This document shows, piece after piece, positions 11,858 to 25,363 of a stretch of 64,000 nt of DNA. The translations under genes were made by a program, and so were the position numbers. Numbering within the stretch: the first letter of the stretch is position 1; the number at the start of each line of letters is the position of its first letter. The DNA is from Bactericera cockerelli. Its lineage: Eukaryota; Arthropoda; Insecta; Hemiptera; Triozidae. The stretch covers positions 34,152,662 to 34,216,661 of the forward strand of contig CM044959.1 in assembly GCA_024516035.1 (NCBI GenBank), written 5' to 3'. The notes under the pieces were generated by a model, which saw nothing but the letters and a program-made list of their open reading frames with translations, was not told where the DNA came from and searched no databases.

Positions 11858-14800
11858 TCCATTTATTTATTACAATTATAATATGTTACAGATTTTATAA
11901 TGATTTAATGGTACCCTTTCTCAAAGTTAAAAAAACTGTGTTGAGAAAGGGGAGTTCAGAATTTAAATTGTGGATAATGAAGAATAGGAAAAAATAAATA
12001 AATAAAAAATTATCGGGTTCCAATTTTTTTTTTTTTTTAAAAAAGTTCATTGTTCATTTAATAAGTATGTAAGAAAGAAATTCTAAACATTTGTATAAGT
12101 AAATATTTTTGTAAGAAGATGGGCCAACAGAAATAAAAATAAACATAAAAATTGCATCTCATTATATAAATTCAATTTAAAACATTTTTAATGTAACTAT
12201 ATATGTTGGATTCTGAAAGTTTTTTAAATAGAATTTTATGTTTATTTTTGACTAATATTGGGGGAATGTTGGTCATTTCAAATGGTAGCTTGTTTAATAG
12301 TATTGAGCTTATGTATATATAATGGTTACGTATTATAGTTTTATTAATAGGTATAGTAATAGCTTGTCCTTGTTGTCTGGTGTTAGATTGTATTTTGGAA
12401 ACTGTTTCTTTGTATTTATCTTTATTCATGAAATAGATTACTTTATATAAATATAAATCAGTGATGTTGTAAACATCTAAATCTTTGTACAACATTTCAC
12501 AAGAATACATACGTTCTTTATTTAATATTACTCTTAAGATAATATTTTGGGACGTTTTTAAAGTTTTTAAGGTTGTTTTATTCGCGCTACCCCAAGCTAT
12601 GATACCATATTGTATTATACTTTGAACTAATGAGAAGTATAGTTGTTTAGAAATTTTTAAATCATTTAATCTTTTTAATTTAGAGAATATGTTCATGAGT
12701 TTTCGTAATTTATTATTTAATTTATTGATGTGTAAGTCCCACTTAAAATACTTATCAATTTCTATACCTAAATAGGTATAGAAAACTATCAACTCTTTCT
12801 ACTGGTATACATGTACAAGAATTATGCAAAACGTTTGAGCAATTATGTATGGTAATTAAAGAATCAGTTGGTTGTCCTCTATGATTTAATGATATTGTCA
12901 TGTACTTTGTTTTTTCTGGACTTATATGTAAAAATAGTGATTTAAACCATTTGTATATTCTGTTTATATCTGTGTGTAGCATGTTCATGAATTTCAGCCC
13001 AATTTTTTCCAGTGTATATTAATAAAGTGTCATCAGCAAAAGTGAAAACTTTTGCTGTGCTTATAAGTGTTATGTTGTTTGTATAGAGGGAATACAGTAA
13101 AGGTGATAGCACAGTTCCTTGGCTTAAACCAAATAATGGTGTTTTACTATCACTAATTTCACTATTCAGTTTAACATGTTGTTTTCTATTGTTTAAATAT
13201 GATTCAATCCATTGCAGTGCATTATTTTTAATATTCATTTTACTAAGTAGCTTGATTAAATTAGTTTTATTTACACAATCAAATGCTTTTTTAATGTCTA
13301 AAGATATTGTTAGTATTTTTTTATCATCATTCAGATTTTTTAATATAAAAGATGAGAATTTAAATAGTGCATCATCAGTCCCTAAATTATTTCGGAATCC
13401 AAATTGGTTATTTTGTAATATATTATTTTCTTCTACATAACTTTCTATTCTTGTTTTAACAACCTTTTCAAATATTTTACCTAAAACAGATGTCAAAGAT
13501 ATCAAAGTCAAAGATGTCTTTCACGACATATCTTCATCAATCAGAGATAGTAAAGTTGTAAAATCATCCACTGTCACATTTAATCCTCTCGACGTAGATC
13601 CTAACAACATTATCAAAGAAAACACGAAAAATGAAGAAGAAAAAAATCAAAATCTTTGATTATTATTGATTGTTATAATGTGAGCAGACTCTCTCTTATC
13701 GGTGCATAAACTTATCAGGTATCCCTTATATTATATTAGATGTATAACCTAATTAGCTCTTACATTATACTTATACCTATACAATACCTGCATCTTAAAA
13801 TCAGTGGACGAATGCATTACTTTAGAATTAGAAGTTATGAATCTTGAGGAAGTAGTCCTCTATACAATAATAGATCGACTGGCAAATAGTACACTAGCTT
13901 GATCCCAGGACTTCGTTACCGTACAGGTTTTTCATTCGTTACGTGAGTCCGCATTGGAGTTTAAAAAGATCTTTTCTTATGGCACTTTAGACCACCTAAC
14001 GAAACTTGCTACAAAAATTCAGCTTCTGAAATATTCTGGAGACGCAGTCAATCAGTGTGACAGTCGGTTAATGAATTAATTGAGTCAGGGAATGTTTTTT
14101 TTTAAAGAACAGATAGATTTGGATTTGTTCAGTAATTCGATACAGAAATAGTAAGGATGGTGTTTTGTTACTAATTCTTGCTGACCGCTATTTTTCTGTG
14201 TCCCGTTATTTTTCGGTCAGCGTCAGAGATTCCTCGAGGCGTCCCACTCAGGAGTTACAAAATATCCTTGCTTAGTAACCACAAGAGGAGAGAAGCCTTC
14301 ATGCAAATTTTGCATGTGTGTTCTTGAGATACAGGAATCAGTGAATGAATCGGTCTGATTTTTTACGTTTTATACGAAGTTAAGTGATCCCAGGGGCTTT
14401 AATTTCTACCAGTAAACCTAATTGACCCATATAAACAAATAAACATGCTTCTTGTTCATGATGAAGTAATTGGATATTAAAATATCATGAAGATGAACAG
14501 TTGAATTTGATAATACAATACTCGTTAAAATTAAAAATGTTGTTAAAATTTATTGCATAAATGTTAGGACTCAATGCATTTAAAAGATTTCAAGTAGAAA
14601 TTCCACAGGTATTGATAAGGCCTGATAACATGAGACCCTTATCATTGCTGACAGCGTTGTCAGTTGTGGATGTTTTCCATGAAGATGGTTATAACCAGGT
14701 TAATGAGAAACCCAACCTTTGATCAAACTCTGATAGGTGGAGCATTGAAATTCCTGAATAGAGGTCACATCTTAACAGAGGTGTGGGTGAAGAGAATCAG

Positions 14801-17800
14801 CAAAATGTTTTCCTTTATTTTTTTCTTCTTTTTCCAATTTTTTTCCTCTAGCTTTTTTCAATGTACCTACTAGGCTGAGGAACTCTATCCGATCCAAAAT
14901 CAACGAAGATACTGTACTGACTGTACCTAATTCTGGAATAACGATTATTAATCGATTTAGGTAATGGGATGCTAGATCAATAAATTGATCGATGGATGAT
15001 CCGTCTATCTTTATCAATTTTTAGCCGTTTTGTACCGTTTGAACATGGTGACTCTTATTGGGCAATAGTTTTACATGGGAAAACTGAGAAGATTAAGTAG
15101 AGGAACGAAAGTACACAGTTCGCTACACGTGCTGGATAAGCGAAAACACAATACTTTACGATATCTTCATGTTGTACCCGGAAGTGAAATAAGGACAGGT
15201 TTAAAAACCACGTACATAATATCTAAATTTGAACCTTATTGTTACAATATTTTTGCTATAACTCCTAGAAGAGTAGGTAGATAGTTCTACTTATCGTTAA
15301 TCTACTTGAAACATTACGAAACCCTTGTTCACCCCGCATTATTCACATCTCCACCACTTGACATTCCGTCTTGCAACGAGAGTGAAAACCAACGCCAAAA
15401 TTTTCACAAGCACGTGGACAGTTCATAACGGTCATTTCACTTTCAAATAAATTCATTCTTCACGTTTATGTCCGGAAGGGAACAAGGTCAAATTTTGTTT
15501 ACAATATTTCCCACCATGTCTGACAATCGATAAGAATTCAAAACAGCCTTTGAGAGCAAGCTTGCGCAAAACTTCATCTCTGTGAAAACCTATAACAACA
15601 ATTTCTTTAGTGACAACTCCAGGTGCTGTTTTGTTTCAATTTTTAAATGAAAAAATAACGTTTTTTAAATGGTTTCGCTTGAAAAAAAAATTGTTTCAAG
15701 TTAGCAAAATTTCAACGGACGTTCTTGTGATATAGATGTTCCTATTCATAAATTTATTTTGGCAGTGCTGATGTGAGTGTGTGATCTTTGTTATATCGAG
15801 AAGGTTAATGTTATCATTCAGTAAAAAAAATATTCCTAGTCAATTTTAACTTCTTTCTTCCAACCTACATTTTAGACAAATTAATAAAATAACTTTAAAT
15901 ATTTTTTCACGTAATTTACAAAAAAGTGTTTATCTAATTAACAAAGTGTAACCTATTTGCTGCATTTAAAATATCATTTGTTGGTGAATAATTGGCCTAA
16001 AATTTAAATCTGTGCATAGTAAAATAAATCACTTTTTCTTTTTTTCGAATAGTATAATTTCATATTAGGGTACTTTTAAAAATTACAAGTAGTTAACTAT
16101 ACCTAATGATTCATTTTCTATGCATTTATTAGTGTGTTTTTCTGTTTAGAATAGTGCAACAAAGAGACAATGATAGGGCAGTTTAGCTGAAAAAAAAAAG
16201 ATTCACCATCAATATTATGTTCAGAAAGCTGTTCAACTCCCACTGGGTTTCCTGTCAGGGATCTCAAGGTCAACCTAGTAATGAAGAGTACAGTTGTGCC
16301 TTCGCGTCCAACAAGTACTTTGCTCTGTGTGGCGTGGGGGGACTCCTGGCCTGTGGGTCCACGCACCTCCTGGTCACGCCCCTGGACATTGTCAAGTGCC
16401 GCCTGCAGGTGGACCAGGGGAAGTACCGCAATGTCATGACTGGGTTCAGGCTCACCGTCGCGGAGGAGGGGTACCGAGGTCTCGCCAAGGGCTGGGTGCC
16501 CACGCTCCTAGGCTACTCCATCCAGGGGTACGCCAAGTTTGGGTTCTACGAGGTGTTCAAGGTGAAGTTCGCGGGCCTCGTGAGCGAGGAGGCCGCCTAC
16601 ACCTACAGGACACCCATCTACCTGGCGTCAGCCGCCGTGGCGGAGTTCATAGGAGACATCGGCCTCAGCGCCTTCGAGGCTATCAAAGTGAAGATCCAGA
16701 CCGCGCCAGGCTACGCCAACACCATGATGGAAGCTGTTCCCAAGATGTACCAGGAGGAGGGCCTGTACTCCTTCTACAAGACGCTGGTGCCCCTGGCGAT
16801 GCGCCAGATCCCTTACACCACCGTTAAGTTCGTGTGTTTCGAGAGAACAATAGAGTTGCTGTACAGGTACGTGGTGCCCAAGCCCCGGGACCTGTGCTCC
16901 AAGCCAGAGCAGCTGGTGGTCACATTCACCGCGGGGTACATCGCCGGGATATTCTGCGCCGTGGCCTCTCACCCGCCAGACGTGATAGTCTCCCAGATGA
17001 ACCAGCAGAAAGACATCCCCATGGGGGCTGTGGTGAGGAGGCTCGGGTTCCGGGGCATGTGGACTGGTCTGGCCCCGCGCATCCTGATGATTGGAACCAT
17101 AGCGGCGCTGCAGTGGTTCATATTCGACGGGTTCAAGGTAGCCATGGCCCTGCCCCGCCCCCCTCCACCTGAGATGCCAGAGTCCTTGAGGAGGAAGCAG
17201 ACGTAATGCTGCGGATACTCAGCACTAGAAATCTAGATGGTCATTCGATGTTTTCGTGGAAATATCGAGTCAAAATGAGAATTTATTACTTTTATGCACC
17301 AACTTGATAAGTAATATGTATATTTCTTTGCTTCTATCTAATAGGTTAAATGAACCTTTGTTAAATGAACCTTTATTTTTACCCATAGGATATTTTAGGA
17401 ACAGTTTGGTGTATGTTCCTTTAGACCAAGTCATTGTATCTAGTATCTAAGAGCTATTGGTAAGTGTATTTTATAGGTTATACTTATACCTATTATTAAG
17501 CCTCAATTTATTAGTTTCTAACTTTAACATTATTTAACATACATATCCATAATATATGTATTGTATATAATGTCAAACTGTTAAAGTCTACTCAATGTTT
17601 CTGACCCCACCAACATTGTACTTCTCTTTGTAATGTTGAAAAATGAACTTGTAAATCCATATTTGTGATATAACTGTTTAGGTAGATATTTTACGAAGCT
17701 ATTTAATTATTATTTATGTATTTATTTTTCTCAACGAATTTCACTTTTAATAAATTTAGGTAATAAGTTAGTGATAGTTAGCCAGATGAGTGGTGAAATG

Positions 17801-20800
17801 TTACCTAACCTAATACTTTTTAATGTCTTTATAATTTTTCGAAATTGTTAGAAAGGCCTAGTGATTTTTTATTTTTTCTAATTTAGATATAAATAATAAT
17901 AATTAATTTACTAACTAAGTACCTATAGCTGTTCTTCGTACTGATGTCATTATAATTATAATTACTGTCATTATAGTAAATATATTCTTTCTTTCAAGAA
18001 AATCAATGTTCAATCCGATATTTCTGAACTTTATCTAAATATAGTGAGATGTATGTTTAGGTAGCAGTTTATTTTTTTAAAACTAATATAATTATTATAT
18101 GGATGTTACAACGTTTTGTAACAGAATATTACAAATTAAACATCTATTATATTCTATTCTATTATATGATGTCAATTTTCACATGGACGGTTTATTGTTA
18201 TACAAGCAGCATCAATAAATGAAACACCATTACATTAAGGGTATATCTGAAAGTTGATCCTGTCCTATGGTTCTTGTTACCTCCAATGGTTGAAATTTCT
18301 TACCTACTTCTGGACACATTGCTACAGCATACATAGTTATTATTGGTAATATAAGTAGGTAAAGTGCATAATATGTACATGTACAATTGTATGTATACAA
18401 TTTTACTACTATCATATACAATACAAGTAAGGTTATTGTTAAGTGGTAGAGAAAGCAATAGGCTTCAATTATTTATTCATATAAAAAAGTTCTTCAATTT
18501 TATTCATAAAGATCTATTTTTTTTAGTAAGTAAGTGTATGTTACAGTAAAATGTATGTTATATGTAAATAATAACTCGTATCCCTACCAATCCATTATGT
18601 TATTTTCATAACATCCTGAAAAATCGTTCTATGAATTTCTGACGTCTAACGTCTATAAAAATATATTATTTTGTTTTGAAAAAAGAAAGTTACGGATAAA
18701 TAAATTTTATTTTATAATATTAAAAATAGTTGTTCTGAATTTTGCAACTTGAAACTATCTAGTTAATAATAAGTAATTGAAAACTCTGACATTTTATTTT
18801 TTAGTAGCCCAAGTCTGACATTTTCTTGTCGCAAAAGTTCTTTACATGCCACTGGGAGTTTCTCTTTGAACCTTTAGAGACAAAAGAAACCTTCAAGAAT
18901 AATTTCACCTTACCAGGTGCTAACGTCTTGCCATTGTGTTATACTGATCAGTGAGTGAGGAAGAGTAAAAGTAATTAAGTCTTGCAAACTGGCAATAATA
19001 ACAAAGGGAGCCATATTTTAGATATCTCATTGTCTTGAAATTGGTAATAAGATCACTGAAAATAAGAAACGTCCCCTGAGGTTGAGACGTTGTTGATGAC
19101 GTCGTAATTTGAAAACCTTGGATTTTTTCGGATGTTGTCTATTTTCGGCCCAAGCCAGGCTGGGTCCGGTAGTTGGTTGTGATTTTATTGGGAATGGAGG
19201 GTAAATCCCTGGCTCGAGTGAGTTTCGATGAACAGACGTCAGGCTGGATGAGGTTAGTACTCTTGTAGATATATACCTTATGATACTAATGTAAAACTTC
19301 TAGGTATCATGCGTGATATTAACGTAAAATATGTGATATTTTAACGGAAAATATGAAAATTCAGTGTTTCTTTTTTTTATCAATATGTACTAACTTAGAT
19401 TATTATTTATCTACCTACCTAACTATGTAATGTTATTTTTTTACTCATGATTAATCGTCCTACTTTCATTTTCAAAACGCAAACAAATTGCATATCCTCT
19501 GAAAGATAACAGGCGCAACTTGCATATTGAATTTTCATGTTACTTCGAATAAAATATCTTGTTTCTTTTTCTATGTGCCAATCTCCCTCTCTCTATTTAT
19601 GAATAGTATCATTACCGAATATTTAAAGCAGGTATCAGAATATCACATCCTAAATATCACTATCACAAGCCATGGGTTAGATGGCAGAGATTGCCTCAGG
19701 CAATACTTTTAAAAAAATGCCTCAGGCAATAATCACGCCCTTCATCAATATTATTCTTGTCAAAAAAGAGTTGTTATTATTATTATTATGAATGATGTTA
19801 ACAATCTCTACTGCTAAATCTAAAATTAACTCAGCAGGTAGTTTTTTTCTAGTTAATCAGGATTCAGGAGGGTTTTACTTTCTTTTTCTGAAAAAGTATT
19901 TGAGATAACAGATAAAATTAAAATTTTCCCACCAAGATAACAACAAATTCTAATTATGTACCTTATCCTAATCGTTGTTCTATGTAAACCGGGGTTAAGA
20001 GGTTATCAATTCAACTAACAATTATCAATCATTTCTTCAGCTGTAAGTCCAAAGGGGGGGGGGGTCTTTTCTTATCAATGTGAGAAATGGGTAGGTAAAT
20101 TAGAGTTTCTAACAGTTCGGTACATAACGTACGGTATACATAATTAAAATCCAATATGTATCACCATTATTTTGAAATCAATTTTCTTAGTTAATATTTT
20201 AACGACTCTAAAATTAATGTGCTAAGAAGGGGCAGACTAAGAAAGGATTAAAAGATTAATCAAAATAAATAAAACTCATGTGTGTTTGTTTTGTATTCCT
20301 GTGTGTCCAAGTATAATAATAATATGAATATATATGTTTCTATTCTCTTTTTCAAGCAGATATTCAAGTTATCATAACACACTTCATAATAATTTCTACG
20401 ATAACCTCTCCACTTCTTCGTTTTTCAACTTATCAAAATTCTCGTAAATTCCGAAGTGACTTCAAAATCTCTCACACTGGCATCAACATTAAGTTGTGGC
20501 GCAAGGCCAAAATTTATCTCCTTTTTTCATAGAGTTCAATTTTTTTTACACGGATATCTCGCGCGAATTTCTCTCGTATAATAATATAACTAGATTCCGT
20601 ATCTTTATGAGGCTGTCTCCAGATTTATAGCCGCTTTTATAGAGACTTGGCAGTTGATAGAGCATTTTTACTCCTTTTTTATCTCCAGCTTTTAATGTAC
20701 TGTTGGTTTTTTGTTTTTTACTTGTGGAACTTGTACATTGGGATTATGACCAGAGTAATATTTGTTATCAAACACATAACAGCTCTTTTATTTAAGAGAT

Positions 20801-23800
20801 CTTCAAACTGCCAAGATTTCATTAGGAATACAGAAGAAGCCAAAACAAAAGTAAGCCCGTCAATCAGGAAAATCTCCTCTTTCTTTAAAGATGAGTGTTT
20901 CACAGCCTTTTTGTTCGTAGCCATATGAAATAGGAGCTACTGTAGACTCTTTCTGAAACATTAAACTTGCTATCTATAATTTTACTATGTCCAGAGTTGG
21001 ATGTCGGATTGGAAGTTCAAGGCTTATTATGGACATCAAGAAAATTAATCATCACAAAGAATTGTGCTGAAAAGTTGCGATTTATGTTCATCAGGACTAA
21101 AGGGATGGTTTTTTTTTTATTTTTATTTTTTTATTTTTTATATCTAAAAGCAATTCTGGATTACTTTTCGAATCAAGTTTTGACTTTAGTCAATTACCCC
21201 TCCTATTTCCCCGGATCTATGTGAATATTAGAACAAAGAATCTAAGGGCAATTCTACATTGGTTTAATTAAAATCCATAACCCAGTAAGTCACTAACCTT
21301 GCTTAGATGTTGGGGGCGTCTCGGAATATTATGTCTCAGCACAGCTCTCCTCTCGAACAAGTTCTGGAAGACCTTGGCATCATCCACCAGAACATCAGAC
21401 ACCATCGGTTGAGCGGACGCTGAAATGATCACCGGTTGACGCATGACTTGTTGACCAATTCCACCGATGCGACCGTTTGCAAAGTAACCGACACCTTGCT
21501 TGGCGGGATCGGTTTGTTGACGAACATTGGTGAAAGCTGCCGAAGTTGGGTCGTTTTCTGCCGAAGGATGGATGGAGTTCTGTTTCTGCAGGGAGTCACT
21601 GCGAGGTCTGTTGTGCAGAGGAGGGGGGTGGACAGGAATCGGTTTGTTCTTAGGAACATCGTAGTGGCTGTTTGGATCTGAAAATTTGATTGGTCTGTTC
21701 AAGAATTATGGAATAAGTGAATACCACTAAAACTATATTTTAAAGGTAAAACATTTCTTCAAACTCACTACCGAGAGGAAGCGTGCCTCTGATACCGAGA
21801 TGGAATAACTTATATTCACCCTACCGTCAAGCTAAATCTCTACAAAGGGTATGGTATATGGTCTTTACTGCCGTTACATAAGGTATACTTCCACACACCC
21901 TACTATCTCCTCTAACTCTTCCCATATGCATGGTCTGAGTAAAGACCAAGCAGGAAGAATGTATGGCACGAGGCGTCCTAATGGTAGACAGTTGCTTCAC
22001 TACAGACTGCTAACTAGTGAATTTCATGATTTTTAATGACCCACAACTATCGAGACAATCGTATCCTCAGGAAAAATATAGACAAAATTAAGATCATAAG
22101 TCCGGACTCCCCATTTAAAACAATACGCAAAATCCTAGACTTCAGTGCACAGAGGTATAAACGTAAATTAATTTCGCCCTTAGCTACAGTGTGGACTATC
22201 GTACGATTAAGGCAGGTCATAATCTGGCTGGCAGGTACACCCAGAAAGGAAATTCTTCGCACGAAGGGTCATAAGCCGCGAGAATAAGTTTTTTTTAGTA
22301 TGAATTCACGTCAAGATACGTCATAAGTCTGACATTATGAAACACAGTAAAAATATTTAGTGAGCTAAAAGTGGAAAAAATGACGCATATGAGTTTATTA
22401 TATTTTTTATAACTGTTGTTATTTTAACGACAGTCCATAAAAATTATAAAAAAACGTTAAAGTCACATAAAATTTTACTTAGGTACTTTATTTTACCACA
22501 CGAATGAGTAGTATTTGGTTAGAATGATATTTTCAACTATTTTGAAGATAGGTATACTTATTGAATTTATTCATCAAAAATAAGAATTTTACAGCCTGTC
22601 TTAATTTGTCAAAAATAACAGCCCAATACACGTCTGTCATCGGTGATCTATGACCTCTTAAAACTTGCTAAATGTCCATCCAGTGTATCTCCCTTATACA
22701 GGTGCGGGCGGAATTCCCATTGATCCCCAGTGTGAAGCGCACTTAAAAAAAACAAATAAAATGAAAACATTTTTTGATCATAGCTTATGTCAAAATCATT
22801 TTATCAAAGAACAAAACTTATTGCTAGAGTATTTTCGAAAACAATGTATCTAGCAGTCAGCGGAGTTTGACATTGCAACCAAACTGTAACTCGATCTGCA
22901 TGAGGGTTTTCATGAAGTTTCCTAGGTGTTGTCACTCCATAACGCATTTTGTTTATTAAACAGCCTGAAATGTGAAATGGGCTTATCACTAAAGAAAACT
23001 TCGCATCTGGAAGTATGGAGTCAATCACGGTTTCACATGCATTTTGTCGTTGAATAAAGTCTCGCTCGAACAATTCCTGCACCACTACCATTTTTAGGAT
23101 GAAAATGCAGTTCTTATGAAGTATCCTCCGCAATGAACGGTCTGATATGCCAGACAGCACACATGCTTGCAGCTGAGCGCCTAGGTCACTGCATTATCGC
23201 CTCACGTCACTCGTTCAACGTTTTGGGGTTGACACAGCTTGTCTATAAACAAATATGCGTTTCGGAGTGACACAACCCTAGGGAACTTCATCGAAAACCC
23301 CCTCCATCAGATCGGTTACAGTTTGGTGTTGTCAATTGTCACTCCCGCTGTACTGCTACTCCATCGTCTCTCCACCAAAAATTCTGTTCTCCTCATAATT
23401 CTTTTGACCACTGATCTCACCCTTAAAATCGAAAAAATTAGTAGTTTGTGCATCTTCTAAGTTTGTTCGAACTTGTCTAATTAGAAAAGCGGCTTCACAC
23501 TGGGCGATTCAAAATGGGACATTACCGCGCCGCACCCTGTAGTTTGTAGTATGGGAAGGTGAGAGAAAATTCTCAATGAGGTACTGAGATCAGCGAAGAG
23601 TATCTTTTAATAAAATTCAAATGAACTTTTCTTTCGTTTGTGTTTTATAGGAAATCTTAAGTAGCCTCACAAATATTGTTCCATCTTTAGTCATCTCATA
23701 GAACTGACTTCCATGTTCTATGGTGTAAAGTTACTACATATTTGATATAACCCTTAATCCAGGGTTTTTCATTCAAATTCCAACTGCAGATCAAAGTTTA

Positions 23801-25316
23801 CAATTTCCTATCTCGGAATGTAGGCTATAATTTCTTAACCTGTAAAAAACAAAATCCAGGGAAGGTAAAAAGTAAATCTTGAGAAAACAAGTCATATCTT
23901 ACCACGACTCATCTGTTTCCCCACATTGCCTTGACACTCTTCCGCCTGACATCCCTTCGGCATTCCTCGGATAACATCGCCACTGTTCAATCGGCTCCTC
24001 TCGCCTCCAATGGTCCCGTCCACCTCACTGATTAGTATCTCCGGAACAACCGCACACTCCTCTGGTGCCGCACACTCCTCTACAGAGCGGTCCTCACTGC
24101 GGTTGCGTCTCTCGTCCTCAGTTCCCAAATCCTCGGGTTCCTCCTCCACTACACTCAGCTCATCGAACTCCATTTTGGGCTGCAGTTTGCTCTTGTCAAT
24201 TTCTCTCTCCACCTCCTCGCCACCTCCATCGTCCTCACCATTCTCCCTGTTCTCCTCATCATCCTCCTCCTCTTCTCCCTCGGAATTCTCACCCTGTGAA
24301 ACGAAAATGGTTGGATGATAATAATTTGAGAGACTAGGTTGTTGGTTACTTCTGATATAGACAGCGACAAAGAAAACACGAAGGGCGAAATTAATAGACA
24401 AATTCTATAGCACAAGTCATTGCTAAACGTCGGTTTTCCCTATCTTACACAGTACGCAATCCGTGACTAAGCGCCACAGAGGTATTACAAAAACGTCTAT
24501 TAATTCCGCCCTAAATGAACTACAAAATTTCCAATGAATTTCTCTGCATTGGTAATGCGGATGTCAGAGAACGCTGATCTACCGACTCTCAGAACCACAA
24601 TGTCAGCAACCATACCCTGTTTCATTAGTATGAGGATTTCCTTCTTAAGTATTGGTTCTGTACTAACTCCGTACCATCCTAGATTTGCCAACATTGCACC
24701 GTGTCCCTGTGATCATCATGGCCATGCATGATCAAACCTCCCTTCGTGCAGTTCAGCACGTGCGTATTACTTCTTAGTATCTTCAAAGTCTTCCAACTCT
24801 ACCTTTATGACACAGTTGAACTTAATTGAATCCACGCTCTCATGTCTATTCAATGCTCTGCTTCTTAGCTCCCTATTGTAGCATCTGCCTTGAGCTTTTT
24901 CTCTTCCTTTCTCTCTTATATTTTTCCTCCGTCCCTTCTCTTTAACTACTTCTCCTCGTCCTTTCCCGAACCCTTTCTATTATTTCTCTAATTCTCTGCC
25001 ATTCTTTATCTCTCTTCTTCCTCTTTCCTTCTTTCTATTCACTTCCTTACTATATGTCTTCCATTATCGTTGCCCACCTTCTTTATTTCAACTTCTTACC
25101 AACCTCTACCTTTTCTATTATTTCCTTTCATTTTCTCCTCCTTTCTCTTTCTCTCCCTCTCTCTTTCCTCCCTCTTCTTCTATCTCGTTCCTTTCTTCAC
25201 CCCCGCTTCGTTTGCTTCTTCTTCCCTTGCCTGCTGCATCTTTATTACTTCCTCCTTATCTCCTTCCGCCCTCTCTATCTCCCTCCTCTCTCTTCTTCTC
25301 TCCAGCTCTCTCTTCT

Positions 25317-25363
<47 letters not shown>

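Noticed and set aside
16294..17172. Overlapping frames of 112-177 codons inside the phosphate carrier
   Set aside because: Shadow frames caused by the GC-rich codons of the real gene.
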